NCBI GenBank assembly: GCA_964059195.1
Contig: CAXKWD010000011.1
Coordinates: 31,234,566 to 31,298,565 of the forward strand
Direction of reading: 5' to 3'
Source of the DNA: Ectobius pallidus
Lineage: Eukaryota; Arthropoda; Insecta; Blattodea; Ectobiidae
Length of the DNA: 64,000 bases
Position numbers and translations under genes: made by a program. The first letter of the stretch is position 1. The number at the start of each line of letters is the position of its first letter. Below are positions 10,820 through 22,000 of the stretch, in pieces. Under the pieces are notes generated by a model, which saw nothing but the letters and a program-made list of their open reading frames with translations, ran no database searches and had not been told where the DNA came from.

Positions 10820-11066
10820 TTTACATTTTCTTCACATTTTTAAATTTTATTTACAGTAACAGAAAATTCCGAATTGAATCTGGATAATTTAAACAGTAAA
10901 AATGTTCAGCATTTTTGTAAATGCTACAGGTAAACACCAATACTTATGTGTGATAGTAGAGTTCTTCTCAATGGCTTGGTTGCTACCCTCATCCTCTACA
11001 TAATACTTCTCTGCAAACAAAGCAAACATTATGTCATACTGCAACCGAAGATGTCGGGTAGGGATC
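10820..11066 (-). other. PMPCB: Probable 3'UTR exon of the processing peptidase gene
   Basis: A good acceptor (TTTTTCAAGTGTGCTTTTGACAG in two parts, ending GACAG) precedes 11066. A matching GTGAGT donor lies at 12857, five bases after the stop codon. The exon would end near the signal at 10846-10851. Its 70-codon frame (10889-11101) has no known domain. Splicing here is inferred from sites alone. Confidence 0.5.
10846..10851 (-). terminator. AATAAA polyadenylation signal
   Basis: Canonical AATAAA on the minus strand, within TGTAAATAAAATTT, about 215 bp downstream of the proposed 3'UTR acceptor. It is the best candidate for the 3' end of the peptidase transcript. Confidence 0.5.
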
Positions 11067-11150
11067 CTGTCAAAAGCACACTTGAAAAAGGATAAGAGCA
11101 AGTGAAGTATATGTTACACCTGAGTAAAACTCGTTAGGAGCCTTTAGATA

Positions 11151-11834
11151 CGAGGGTGGATCGAAAAGAACGCACAATAAATTGTTTACAAAAAGTTTAA
11201 CAGGTACAATTACATGAAGGGACATCTTTTGTCTACTTTTTTATATAGTCGCCAAGTTTCTCAACGCATTTCTCCCATCGTGATACCAGTTTCAAAATAC
11301 CCTGTTCATAAAAGTCCGTTCGGTTGAAGTATAGCCCATCTGCGGACTGCTGTTTTCACTTCTGCATCTGATGCAAAGCGTTTACCGGCCTGGAATTTCT
11401 TCAGAGAGGTGTAGAGCAATTTTTATGGGCTAAAGGGCCAAACCCGAGTGAAATTTACAGGGACATGCGTGGCGTGTATGGGGACTGTATGGACCGTAGC
11501 AATGTCTCCAGGTGGTGTGCATTCTTTGAAGATAGCCGTGATAACCTTTGATTTTTTTGGTTCCATGAAGAAATTTCTGGCCGGTAAACGCTTTGCGTCA
11601 GATGCAGAAGTGAAAACAGCAGTCTGCAGATGGCTATACTCCAACCGAACGGACTTCTAAGAACAGGGTATTTTGAAACTGGTATCACGACAGGAGAAAT
11701 GTGTTGAGAAACTTGGCTACTATATAGAAAAGTAGATAAAATATGTCCCTTCATGTGTGCATTTTTTTTTGTAACTGTACCTATTAAACTTATTGTAAAA
11801 AAAATAATGTGCGTTACTTTTCGATCCACCCTCG
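11151..11834. mobile_element. Foldback element A made of inverted mariner 3' ends
   Basis: Terminal repeats begin CGAGGGTGGATCGAAAAG at both ends, flanked by TA. The left arm (11151-11385, read minus) and right arm (11578-11834, read plus) each carry the last part of a mariner transposase gene (AGKRFASDAEVKTAV, then KLVSR, EKCVEKLG) and its 3' untranslated end. Between them, a plus-strand piece of a mariner N-terminal region is recognisable (DRSNVSRWCAFFEDSRDN). A normal mariner is about 1.3 kb with one transposase, so this is a rearranged, non-coding derivative. It sits in the proposed 3'UTR intron of the peptidase gene. Confidence 0.82.
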
Positions 11835-11844
11835 TAGATAGAAT

Positions 11845-12650
11845 ATACTTATTGATAAAATACAGCTACAACTACAGCTACAACCCCACATCTCATAACC
11901 AGGTAGTGTTTAACAGTCTGACACACAGATTAGTCAAAATTCTCATGGGCAAAAATGAATACAAACTAGAATACAATCACATAGTAAAAACTGCAGAGGA
12001 GAAAGGTTTCAAGAAAGATTTGGTATCACTACAATAATAAATCAAAAAGGAAACACATACCACAAAAGATTCACCTACCACCCATGGGCATACAACAAAT
12101 TTCAAAAGGTTTTCAATAAAGTATACATCAAATTGGCACCGTAGATAAATTCAGTTTGAAAAATCTTATAAAAACCAACCAGAAAGATAAGGTCCCTTAT
12201 TATAAAAAAGCTGGAATTTACAAAATTAATTGCAAAGATTGTGAAAAATGTTACAGAGGCCAAACAAAAAGGAATTTAGATACAAGGAGAAAAGAAAATT
12301 TTAGGAACATCATGAACAAACAAATTGAAAAATCCACTTTGGCCATGCATTTCCGGGAAGTAGGCCATGAAATTGAAAATGAAATAGCACTACTTAAACA
12401 AGTTGAAAAACCAATAGAACTTATAGTTTGGGAAAAAATATTCATTAAAAAGAACCGGAAAAATCTCTTAAACTTCGACACTTCAGTTGGCATACAAGGA
12501 ACTTTGATCGACAAGTTCATTCACCCGCCACTAGAGGACCAGTCGGAATCAGCTGATGATGATGGGAAGACCCACTGAAATGATCATACTGGGTAAATAT
12601 ACCTTTTAGTGAAGTTTGTGTGTATATTTCCGATCTCAATCTTGCTACAG
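11845..12650 (+). mobile_element. Penelope-like retroelement, 5'-truncated, GIY-YIG domain
   Basis: Reading plus, 11880-12037 encodes a stretch (FNSLTHRLVKILM) like the end of the reverse transcriptase of Penelope-like elements. A stop and a frame change follow. From about 12156 an open 140-codon frame carries a GIY-YIG endonuclease domain: GIYKINCKDC, then YRGQTKRNLDTRRKE, then AMHFREVGHEI. The GIY-YIG domain C-terminal to reverse transcriptase is diagnostic of this class. The frame ends with SADDDGKTH at 12578. The reverse transcriptase core is missing, so the copy is dead. It abuts foldback element A and lies in the proposed last intron of the peptidase gene. Confidence 0.82.
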
Positions 12651-12859
12651 ATATCAACATTTCACTGTAGATTTCCATCTAATATTAATAAAAATGTACA
12701 TATTACAAAAAACTGTACATACTGAGTTGAATATATCATAAACTATCTACAACATAAAGTGTTCTTCGTTGAGTTTTGCAGCAAACAAAAAAGAAATTTA
12801 AAAATTGATCCTCAATTATCATTGTTCTATATACATGGTTTAGTTACATAAACTCACCT

Positions 12860-13000
12860 TTACACTCTAAGCCAATACATGGAGGCCCTGAGACGAGTGT
12901 AGTCAGGCAGGTTCTCAACAGGCCCAACAGCTGCTACTGCAGGACACCGGTCATAAATGTACTTGTTAGCAACAGCTCGTACTTCCTTCGCTGTTACAGA
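12860..13000 (-). CDS. PMPCB: Peptidase beta exon 8 (residues 429-474 and stop)
   Basis: Acceptor TTTCCTTACAG. It encodes [20 protein letters not shown] and the terminal MYWLRV, then TAA at 12860-12862. A strong donor GTGAGT starts at 12857, implying one more intron in the 3'UTR. Confidence 0.95.
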   Translation of the reverse strand, partial: SVTAKEVRAVANKYIYDRCPAVAAVGPVENLPDYTRLRASMYWLRV

Positions 13001-16000
13001 CTGTAAGGAAAAATACAATTCTTTGGTTACTGTGGCACATAGCACATTTCAAACATGCAGTATCAGTTACCACTTATACAGTGAACGCCGCTTAATGTAA
13101 TCGCAGTTAATGTTATCAGTCGGGTAATGTCATCACTTTTATGAAGTCCAGTATGTATTAATACTGATACATTGAAAAAATGCTGTTTATTGTGATCAAA
13201 AATTCAGTTTATGTTATCACATTTTCCCTTTTGCAGCTTTATTTCCAAGTACTGTACGTCATTCAAAATTTCTGTTTTAAGAACTTCTTTTCTAACTCAA
13301 CTGTATTCTGTTGTAGTGGAGGTAGCAATATTGTTCTCAGCTCAAAGGATGACCAGTTCGAGGGGGTGGCATTAGCTAACTTTCTCTTTTAAACAGTAAA
13401 ACATGTTTCACCCCTCAGTCAAGCTGCAGCTTTTGATTTATGAAGATAAAAGTGTTGACATGCAGTGATGGCTAGTGTAAAATGAAAAGACTTGAGCAGA
13501 CAGGCGTTAGACGTTTTGCTACGTGGTGTTCACCACAGATCAGTATAGACTTCCAAAAACACTCGTAGCTCGTAACTGAGTATGGAGTATTGGTTAATGG
13601 ACTCCTAAAGGAAAGTAAAAACAATTAAAAACTTTGTTACTGGATAAAAAATAGTTGCTTGCAGTCTATTACTGTATTAGCCTATGAGTGGTTCTATGAT
13701 TCACAGTTACGTATTATTTTATGAATAAATATTTTTAATTCTGTTTTGTAGTGTATTATATTATACCTATATAAATAAATAACCTTCATGTAATTCCTTC
13801 GGCTATTGTTATTAGTAGGTTAATGTTATCAGATTAGCTGCATGCTGCGTTCCGAAGTGATCACAATAAGTGACGTGCACTGTATAAGATAAATATAACA
13901 AAGTGTTCAAACTTCAATTAGTTGAAACTTCAAAGAATGTTCGAAAAGCTGATTCACTAAGGATCCTTAATGTTCAGAGCATTCTAGTTATCCTAAGCTG
14001 ATAACTTCACACTACATACTAAAGAAGTCACACAAAACTACTACAATCATTAAGAAGCAACTGGAATGAAAGATTAAGATAGCCTCCCTAAAGATCACAG
14101 AGAAAAAGTTCAGACTTAAGTAGGTTCAATCTTTAACACCAGAGAACACGAGAATCCACAGAATACACACATAGGATGAGGAACCAAGGCTTGTGTTTGT
14201 CAATGTGTAGTTGACGAACCCAATGTGAATGTATTAAGCAAGAAACTGTAGACTGTCTATTTAGAAAAACCACAAACACAATATTTCAATTTTCAAGTAA
14301 TGTTTGTTTCCTAAAATTGCAGACATCAGTCATTACTCATTATGAACTTACAAAATAAAATAAAAATTAATATTTCCCACAATAAATTAAAATAGAAACA
14401 CCGGGAAGTTCAAATTACGCTGACAGTGACTATAGAAACAACTTGGGTAGTTAATAATTTAACTGATGAATTATAAAATTTGCATTACATACCTAGGTAT
14501 AAAGTACAATTTTTAATAATAATACCGCCAAATTAATAATAACACCAAAATAATGAAATTTTACAACAAATTTTCCCTAAAAATAAAACTCTGTAAGAAA
14601 ATACAGTAACAATGAATGTACTAACGAGATTCCACTGTATTGACTTACGATGATATTATAAATTTTTGTATGGAAGAAAGTAGTGCTAGCGATACTGAAC
14701 AGACTTATCAGGTAGAGTACCCATGACATACGAAACTCACTACTGCTCTACACACAACACAAGTCACTGGTATGGGGATGCATAAATAGGCCCTAGCTTA
14801 TCACTGATTACCAACAATATAATTTCCTCTTTTCAGATTTCATAAAAGGTAAAGTGATCCCTATGGACACATTATTTCAGTAATATGAAGAGTGATTTAT
14901 ATGTAGTTGCCTAGATCCCACCAAGTAACCAGACTTTGCCAAAGAAACCACAGAAAATTGATTCTGTTGAACATTACATGAGAATTTTTTAGAACTGAAA
15001 TTCCTCTGACACTTACTGATATGACTTTCAGCTACTCATACTGATGATCTCCCAACCAGCTAGCCAGAGTTTGATTCACAGCGCTAGATGGAATCTCTCT
15101 CCAATGATTGATTACCCATATTGGTTGATCTCACTGAAAGACATTTATGTCATATACAGTAGTGTGAGGCACACTAATTTAGTGATTTTGTGACTGGGTT
15201 TCCACAGTTATTGCAACATTTAAGATGTACATATTTATTTATAAAGGCAAAGAATATTGATTCTTTGGAATATTACATGAGAACAAATTAGGAGAAAAAT
15301 TCCTCTGGCACTGGGACTCAAATCCATGAGCTTCGTCTTTCCATGCGGATGCTCTCCCAATTGAGCTAGCTAGAGTTTGATCAACAGCACCAGATGGAAT
15401 CTCAGAAACACAAATGTTATAGGTGGAATGCTTCTCCTAAAAGTATTCTCCATCTGTTAAGATGAAACTCCCATGATATGTAATGACCAGTGGCCAGGAA
15501 ATCTCATCGCCATAGGTCACTCAGGACACCCTGTCACTAAAATTGATTTCCCAGAATTCCTTATTACCAAAAATGAACAAACAAATGAAAGAAAACTACG
15601 ATGGGCAGGCCACCTTTAGGGCTACTTCAGGCTGCTAACTACATTTCCAAATAACTCTATAGGGTCAGGTAACTGAGCCCCAAGGGCCCTCCCAGATCCA
15701 TCACTAGCAGGACCGAGCAGTGCCAGCAAAACTCTACCCTCTTAGCAGCTACAGCATTAAGACACCAGCAGATTAGGAGGGTTGGGGAGACAATGCAAAT
15801 GCGAGCCTATTCGTGTGGAACTGCAAAAGGATCTTTTGGATTCAAGCCAGGATGAATACTGACAGCAAGGTAAAAATACATGATTTAATAAAGCGTGGCT
15901 TACAGTGCTTCCTAGACAAGAGTCCATAAATAAATAATCCCACAGCTATTTTTACATAATGAAATTAAATGTCATGAAAGTACCGTATGTTTTCCCCAAA

Positions 16001-19000
16001 ATAAAATTCTCATGAGTGTTCTTTATACACTTACGTCAATTCTGGCTTCCAGCTCATGTGCAGGAATGCGACGGTTAAAGAAGAGTGTCTGACGTCCAAT
16101 GTCTTCTGCAACAGGAGTTGTTCCACCCAGCTGGAGAAGCAGTTGAGTTTTCAGAAGGGTTTTGGCCCTGTTTACTTCTGCATCTGTGATGAGACTGCAC
16201 AATCTCATCCACTCGCTCTGGATGTTGAACACCATATGCTGAAAAATGAAGCTGTATATTAGGCACAATAATTAAATATATCAACATACATTACATCTAG
16301 GTGTAATTAAAATAAGAAGATAGAAAATAATAACCATTATGTTGCATACATGGCAAAGGTTACGTTTAGGGAGTGTAATATTCTCTATTGCACAAAAGGA
16401 CCAGCTTCCAGTTTCTCAGGCAATAGGGTGTTTGTGAACAATACATCCCTATTCCTTTGATACAGCTGAGATGCAGCTGAGGGTCTTAAGACTCAAAAAC
16501 AAGGCAATAAAACAATGTTTTAAATTTTAGAGACATTTTAAAGAATAAGGTCTATGCTAGTGAAGAAGGGACGAAGGGGAATCATAAAACCCTACAATGA
16601 AAATTAGCAAATTCTAAGAGGCAAGAAATTACATCAACATGAGAATTGCGTTCATGTGACCGAAGGCTACACAAGATATGGCAATTTTTCAACGGCCTAC
16701 AGTATTCGAATAAATACAGTACACCACATCAATGTTGCTTCTATGAGTTCAGATGAATTTTTATAACATGTCATCAATACGGCCACAAGTTTACACAATT
16801 ACATTACATTACTTTAACTACTAAGTATTGCTCAAATTTGATTTTGTGGAGTTTATGTTTGTATTTTGTTTCCCTTAACAAAGTAGGCATTTTTAAATAA
16901 CAATGTCACAACAAACTTTTTGGACACGACTGTTTTGAAATACTAACTACCTACTTCCACAATAAATTTTGTTATTCTTCTCTGTCCGACAATCTCAGGT
17001 GGGCTCTGTTTCGTGTGTCTTTAATGCACAGTCTTTCTCTCCAGTTGCTTCACTATCTTGAGATCTTCCTCTCCGCAATTCTACACCTTGTGCCGTCTAA
17101 TGTGTTGGAAATCCCCATGAAGCTCTTCACAATGATTTTATGAGAGATGTGATTTCAATTTTGAATTACACATGAATAAGTAAGTCCCAACAAAGCGTGC
17201 TTAACTTGCTGGCTGTGACTGCTCTTTTACGAGGCACATCCATGAAGTAAGTTTCCCTAGGGCTATTTACATAAACAAAACAAAATTTCAAGGAAATATT
17301 TATTGCAACAGATAAAGCAAGTTGAGCTATTTTTCAACATATTCGCCAAAGGAATTGAGACATTTGTCATACCGTGGGACCAACTTTTGAACACTTGTGT
17401 CGTAGAAGTCTGCCACCTGGGATTTGAACCACTGGGTGACAACCATCTTCGCTTCTTTGTCATTCTCTGTCATTTACTGACGTGTACGAAAAGATGGAAA
17501 TCACTGGGTGCGAGGTCCGGGTGTTAGGGTGGATGTTGATATATCTCCTAGCTGAACTTTTGCAGGAGACTTGCAGGGCGGTGTTGAAGTCTCCACCCCA
17601 CAGCTCGGACAGCACATCCAGAGATTTTCATCTTTTCCTACTCCTCAAGAAATGACAGAGAATGACAGAGAAGGGTAGAGATTGACAGAGAAACGGAAAA
17701 GGTTATCACACAGTGGTTCAAATCCCAGGCGGCAGGCTTCTATGGCACATGTATTCAAAAGTTAGTCCCATGTTACGACCAATGTCTCAATTCTGGTGGC
17801 GAATATGTTAAAAAATAGCTGAACACTTGCAGTATCAGTTGCAATAAATATTTCCATGAAATTGTCTTCTATTTCCGTAGATGCTCCCAGGGAAACTTAC
17901 TTTGTGGATGCGCCTCGTATTTTGTGCCAATCTCATACAAGGTGCAAAAATTATGAGGTGATGACGATTACGCAATGAAATACGGTAACTCATCAATCAT
18001 AAACATTGTCTTTTGTACACAGGATAAAGTACTGTATTGGCCCGAAAATAAGACTATATTTTTTTCCTTCAAAATGTGCTTATGAAAACTACACTCGTCT
18101 TATATGCCTAGCCTACCACTTTCAATAAATCTCCACTCATGAATGCAGCTGAGACGGGAATCCCCACGCGATGACGTGCGTCTCACCCAAGGTCAAAGTC
18201 ACATGGAAACTATTGAATTTCACCGAACTTTATTGGTCCCGAATTCATGCTTCTGCTTGTTCTGAACTGCTTGGCATCTCTAATTCTCTATGCTCTACAC
18301 ATAGAAGCTTTGTTTGACCAACAGTCATGGTGGACCATGTGGAAAAAAAGCATATTCAATGTCTCAATGCATAAATAAAGGCGAGAGAAGAAGTTATGGC
18401 ATGAACTTCAAATTCCGATTTATGTGAAGCAAATTGTACTAATAAACTATTTTATTTATTTTTTCGTAACTACCCTTCAAAAATTCAGGGTCGTCATATT
18501 CGGGCCAATATGGTATGTATCGAAATATAGGTAGTACATACTTCAATTTCAAGGGGATCAGAGACAAAATATACACCCCAAAGGCCTGTGTCTCTGTAGT
18601 TAGTGTTGAAAGACTGGTAGCTGTGAGCTAGGTTGTCCTCAGCGCAAGCTGCCGCCAGGTGTGAAGCACTGTTAACACCACTTCCATGTGTGCGGTCCCA
18701 GCTACCCAGCACTGTACTGGCAACTGTCAGGGGGATGTTGTCCGGATCAGCCCAGCCACAGCCCTCTACTGCAATGGCAACGTGAGCTAAAGGGATGGAG
18801 TCGTCACGAACTCGGATTTCAGATCCTGCAATATTCGCACATCGTTAATTACATCCTACTTGCAAAGACGTGAAAATAAGCACACTCTTTAGATATGGTT
18901 CGATACCAGTTTTGATACTTGAAACTCCATACCAATATGTGTTTGTATTGGTACTCGATACTAGATAATCCAATACTTTCATTCTGGGGAAATAAAATAG

Positions 19001-22000
19001 TAAAATCCAAAATTCTAAATCTGATATTATTTATTAAATAGGCAATTACGTTAACATTTCAATATGCGTATAGTTGTAAATTATATTTTAATACCGTACA
19101 ATGCTTTAGTATGGAATGGTATGTAGTTCTGGTTAGTTACACAATTTTCCACAAAGCAAATGTTAACAAAACATTTGATGCTATTTAAACAAAAACAAAA
19201 ATCAAATTACAATTTCATGAGCGGGTTCTTCTTCTTATGAATAAAAAGCTTCTGTCGGAGTGAAAGTTCTCTGTGGCTATGGACACAGTTTATTGATTTG
19301 GGATCCCTATAAACTTCCATGATCTGCAACATGTTGCATGATCTGCGCTGCAGGTCCTGAAGTTGAAAGGGATCCAAAACTGACAAAATGTGTCTTGAAC
19401 TTCCACATCATTAATGTGATTTTTATTTATTTTTTTTTAGCCCTGAACATTTTCTTAATGTTTGCTTTACGGAAAGTTGTAACTAACTAGAACTGCATAC
19501 CATTCCATATCATACCATTATGTTAAAATATAATTTACAATTTTACACATACTGAAATGTTAACATAAATAACATCGAATTTAGGATTTTGTATTTTACT
19601 ATTTTATTTCCAGAACGAAAGTATCGGAATATCTAGTAACGAAAGTAAAGAATTTTCAGTTTGAGAAAAGATTTTATTTATAACAAGAACCAACTCATGA
19701 ACTTTTCAGAGCTGAGCTCATGATTTCTGACATCTCGACCAATGATGATTTAATCTCAAAATTCATTCAGCGTCCTCAAGTGGGTGCCACAGCAGTTAAA
19801 GTATAACTGTTTAAATGAAAGCGACAGCCAAAATTAGTACAGGTAAACTATACCATAAGTGAAGTTTAGTGTTAATTTCAACTCCCTGCATAATTATTAT
19901 ACTAAAACGTGTCCAGAAACCACTTGACCTACTATTGGGAAAAATTACACATCCAGAAAAACCAAAGACAGACCTCTAAATTTTAACAACACTAAGGATA
20001 ATGACCTCAGCCCCAAATCCATATAAGCTTGAGCAACTACCGTCAAGTACTGAGCAGTCCAGTTTGGAGCTTACCTGCTCAGTAGAGGCGAAGCCAAATA
20101 ATTCTGCCGCGATGTGCGGGGATGACTAGGAGGTGGAGCTATGCAGCAAAAGGTTACAGAGTTTGTCGATCAATTTTCAGTCTACTAGAGACATCCTAGG
20201 GGCAAGGTTTCTTGACACAATTTCCCTAATTTGACTATGAAGAGTTTTGAACTCTAATTTACTTAGCACAGGGGGGCATTCTGAACAATGTGAGGCACAC
20301 TTAGAACTGTCAACAATATAAGTTGTAACACAGCACAAACACTCATTCATTGATGCCAACAAAAAAAACGCCTACACTCAATAAGTCTCTTTCCTTGCAG
20401 AACAAATGAGATATCTCTAGACTGTGATTCCTCATTGGAACACGTGTTAATAATCAATAAAAAGCGGGAGGGAAGGGAGAAGAAGGATGACATGTTGGAA
20501 AGGAGGCATGACTTCACGGTTTTCATGTAAATCGGTTTGTGCGATAAGGCTGAATTATATGGCTACAGCTCTACTTAAGCATGATGGAAACAATGGAAAG
20601 AGGAGCAAAAGGGAAAATGTTATTTTCATACCTCCCTCAACGCAGGTCAGGTAGTGTTCAAATCAATTTGTATCGAAAAATTACTCCCATGCAGTTACAG
20701 GAACCCCCACTGAGTTTATAAACTGGCCTGCTCAGCTTTCCTTGTGCTAGAAGTTAATGGCAATGGAGCGGATAAAGCTGACGCCCTAGAGCTGCGTACT
20801 GATGATGGCTGACATGGAGGACATCTAGCAGACAGACAGACAAACTTGTTGCTGAGGATGGAGGCATGGAAGCCCCTGAAGCCTTAGGAACATGTTCTAT
20901 TTCTTTTAGTATTTACTGTACTTACAATAGCAAAGTTGAGTGTTTTCAATTTTAATGTTCGGTATAATGTTCACACTTCATATGTTTCCCTATTAATTTC
21001 TTCAAACCTAACGTCTACTCAATGAAATTTATCATTACAGGGACAATCTTGTTAAAAAAAATTTAAAATCTTACAAATTTCTCCATCACTTACACTATGA
21101 AAAGCTATCATTAAGGAGATATTCTTGTTAAAAAATGTGAAAATATTATGAATTTATATCTCTGCTTACTCTACGAATAGTGAACGATAGTTGCTAAAAA
21201 GTGTAAAAATGTTATTTTTTTTTTATAAACTGTTTCACATTCTCAATATGAGTAACATTATTCTTGGAACATACATCCAACCTAAAGTCAGTACCTGTCC
21301 CTGTGTTCGAGGACAGCGAATGTAATGGCGTGGATCAGGAAAGTAACATAATGGTTCAACATTATATTGGAATACAAATTAAAACGAAGTATTGTAAACA
21401 GTGGGGCAAATTAAACTAAGATAGTTGAAATATAAAAACACTTTGTGCTCCACTTACGTCTGGAATTAGAATCACAGGACTAGTTTCGGGAGTTACCCCA
21501 TCATCGGCTGTTGGTCTACTGGGTAGCCAGTAGACCAACAGCCGATGATGGGGTAACTCCCGAAACTAGTCCTGTGATTCTAATTCCAGACGTAAGTGGA
21601 GCACAAAGTGTTTTTATATTTCAACTATCTTAGATTATATTGGAAGTTGACACAAAGAAGCTATATAATACAAGATACATAATGAGTTGGGTCTAGCACG
21701 TATACTTCACTTTCTATATAAATACCTGAACATGTTTCGAAGACCATCTAGTGTTGGAGTACATCTTATGGGTATGAATGACGGGTCTTCTAAACTATTT
21801 CAGGTATTTATACAGAAAGTGAAGTATATGTGCTAGAACCAGCTCAATATATATCTTATATATGTGCTGGACGCAGTTCGATATATATCTTATAACATAC
21901 TGGTGTTTGATACAGTACTTTAAGTGTTGAAACAACACACCCACAAGAAAAACCAAGAAAATTGCCCATGTATAACAAACAAATTTTGATATTGAACTGT

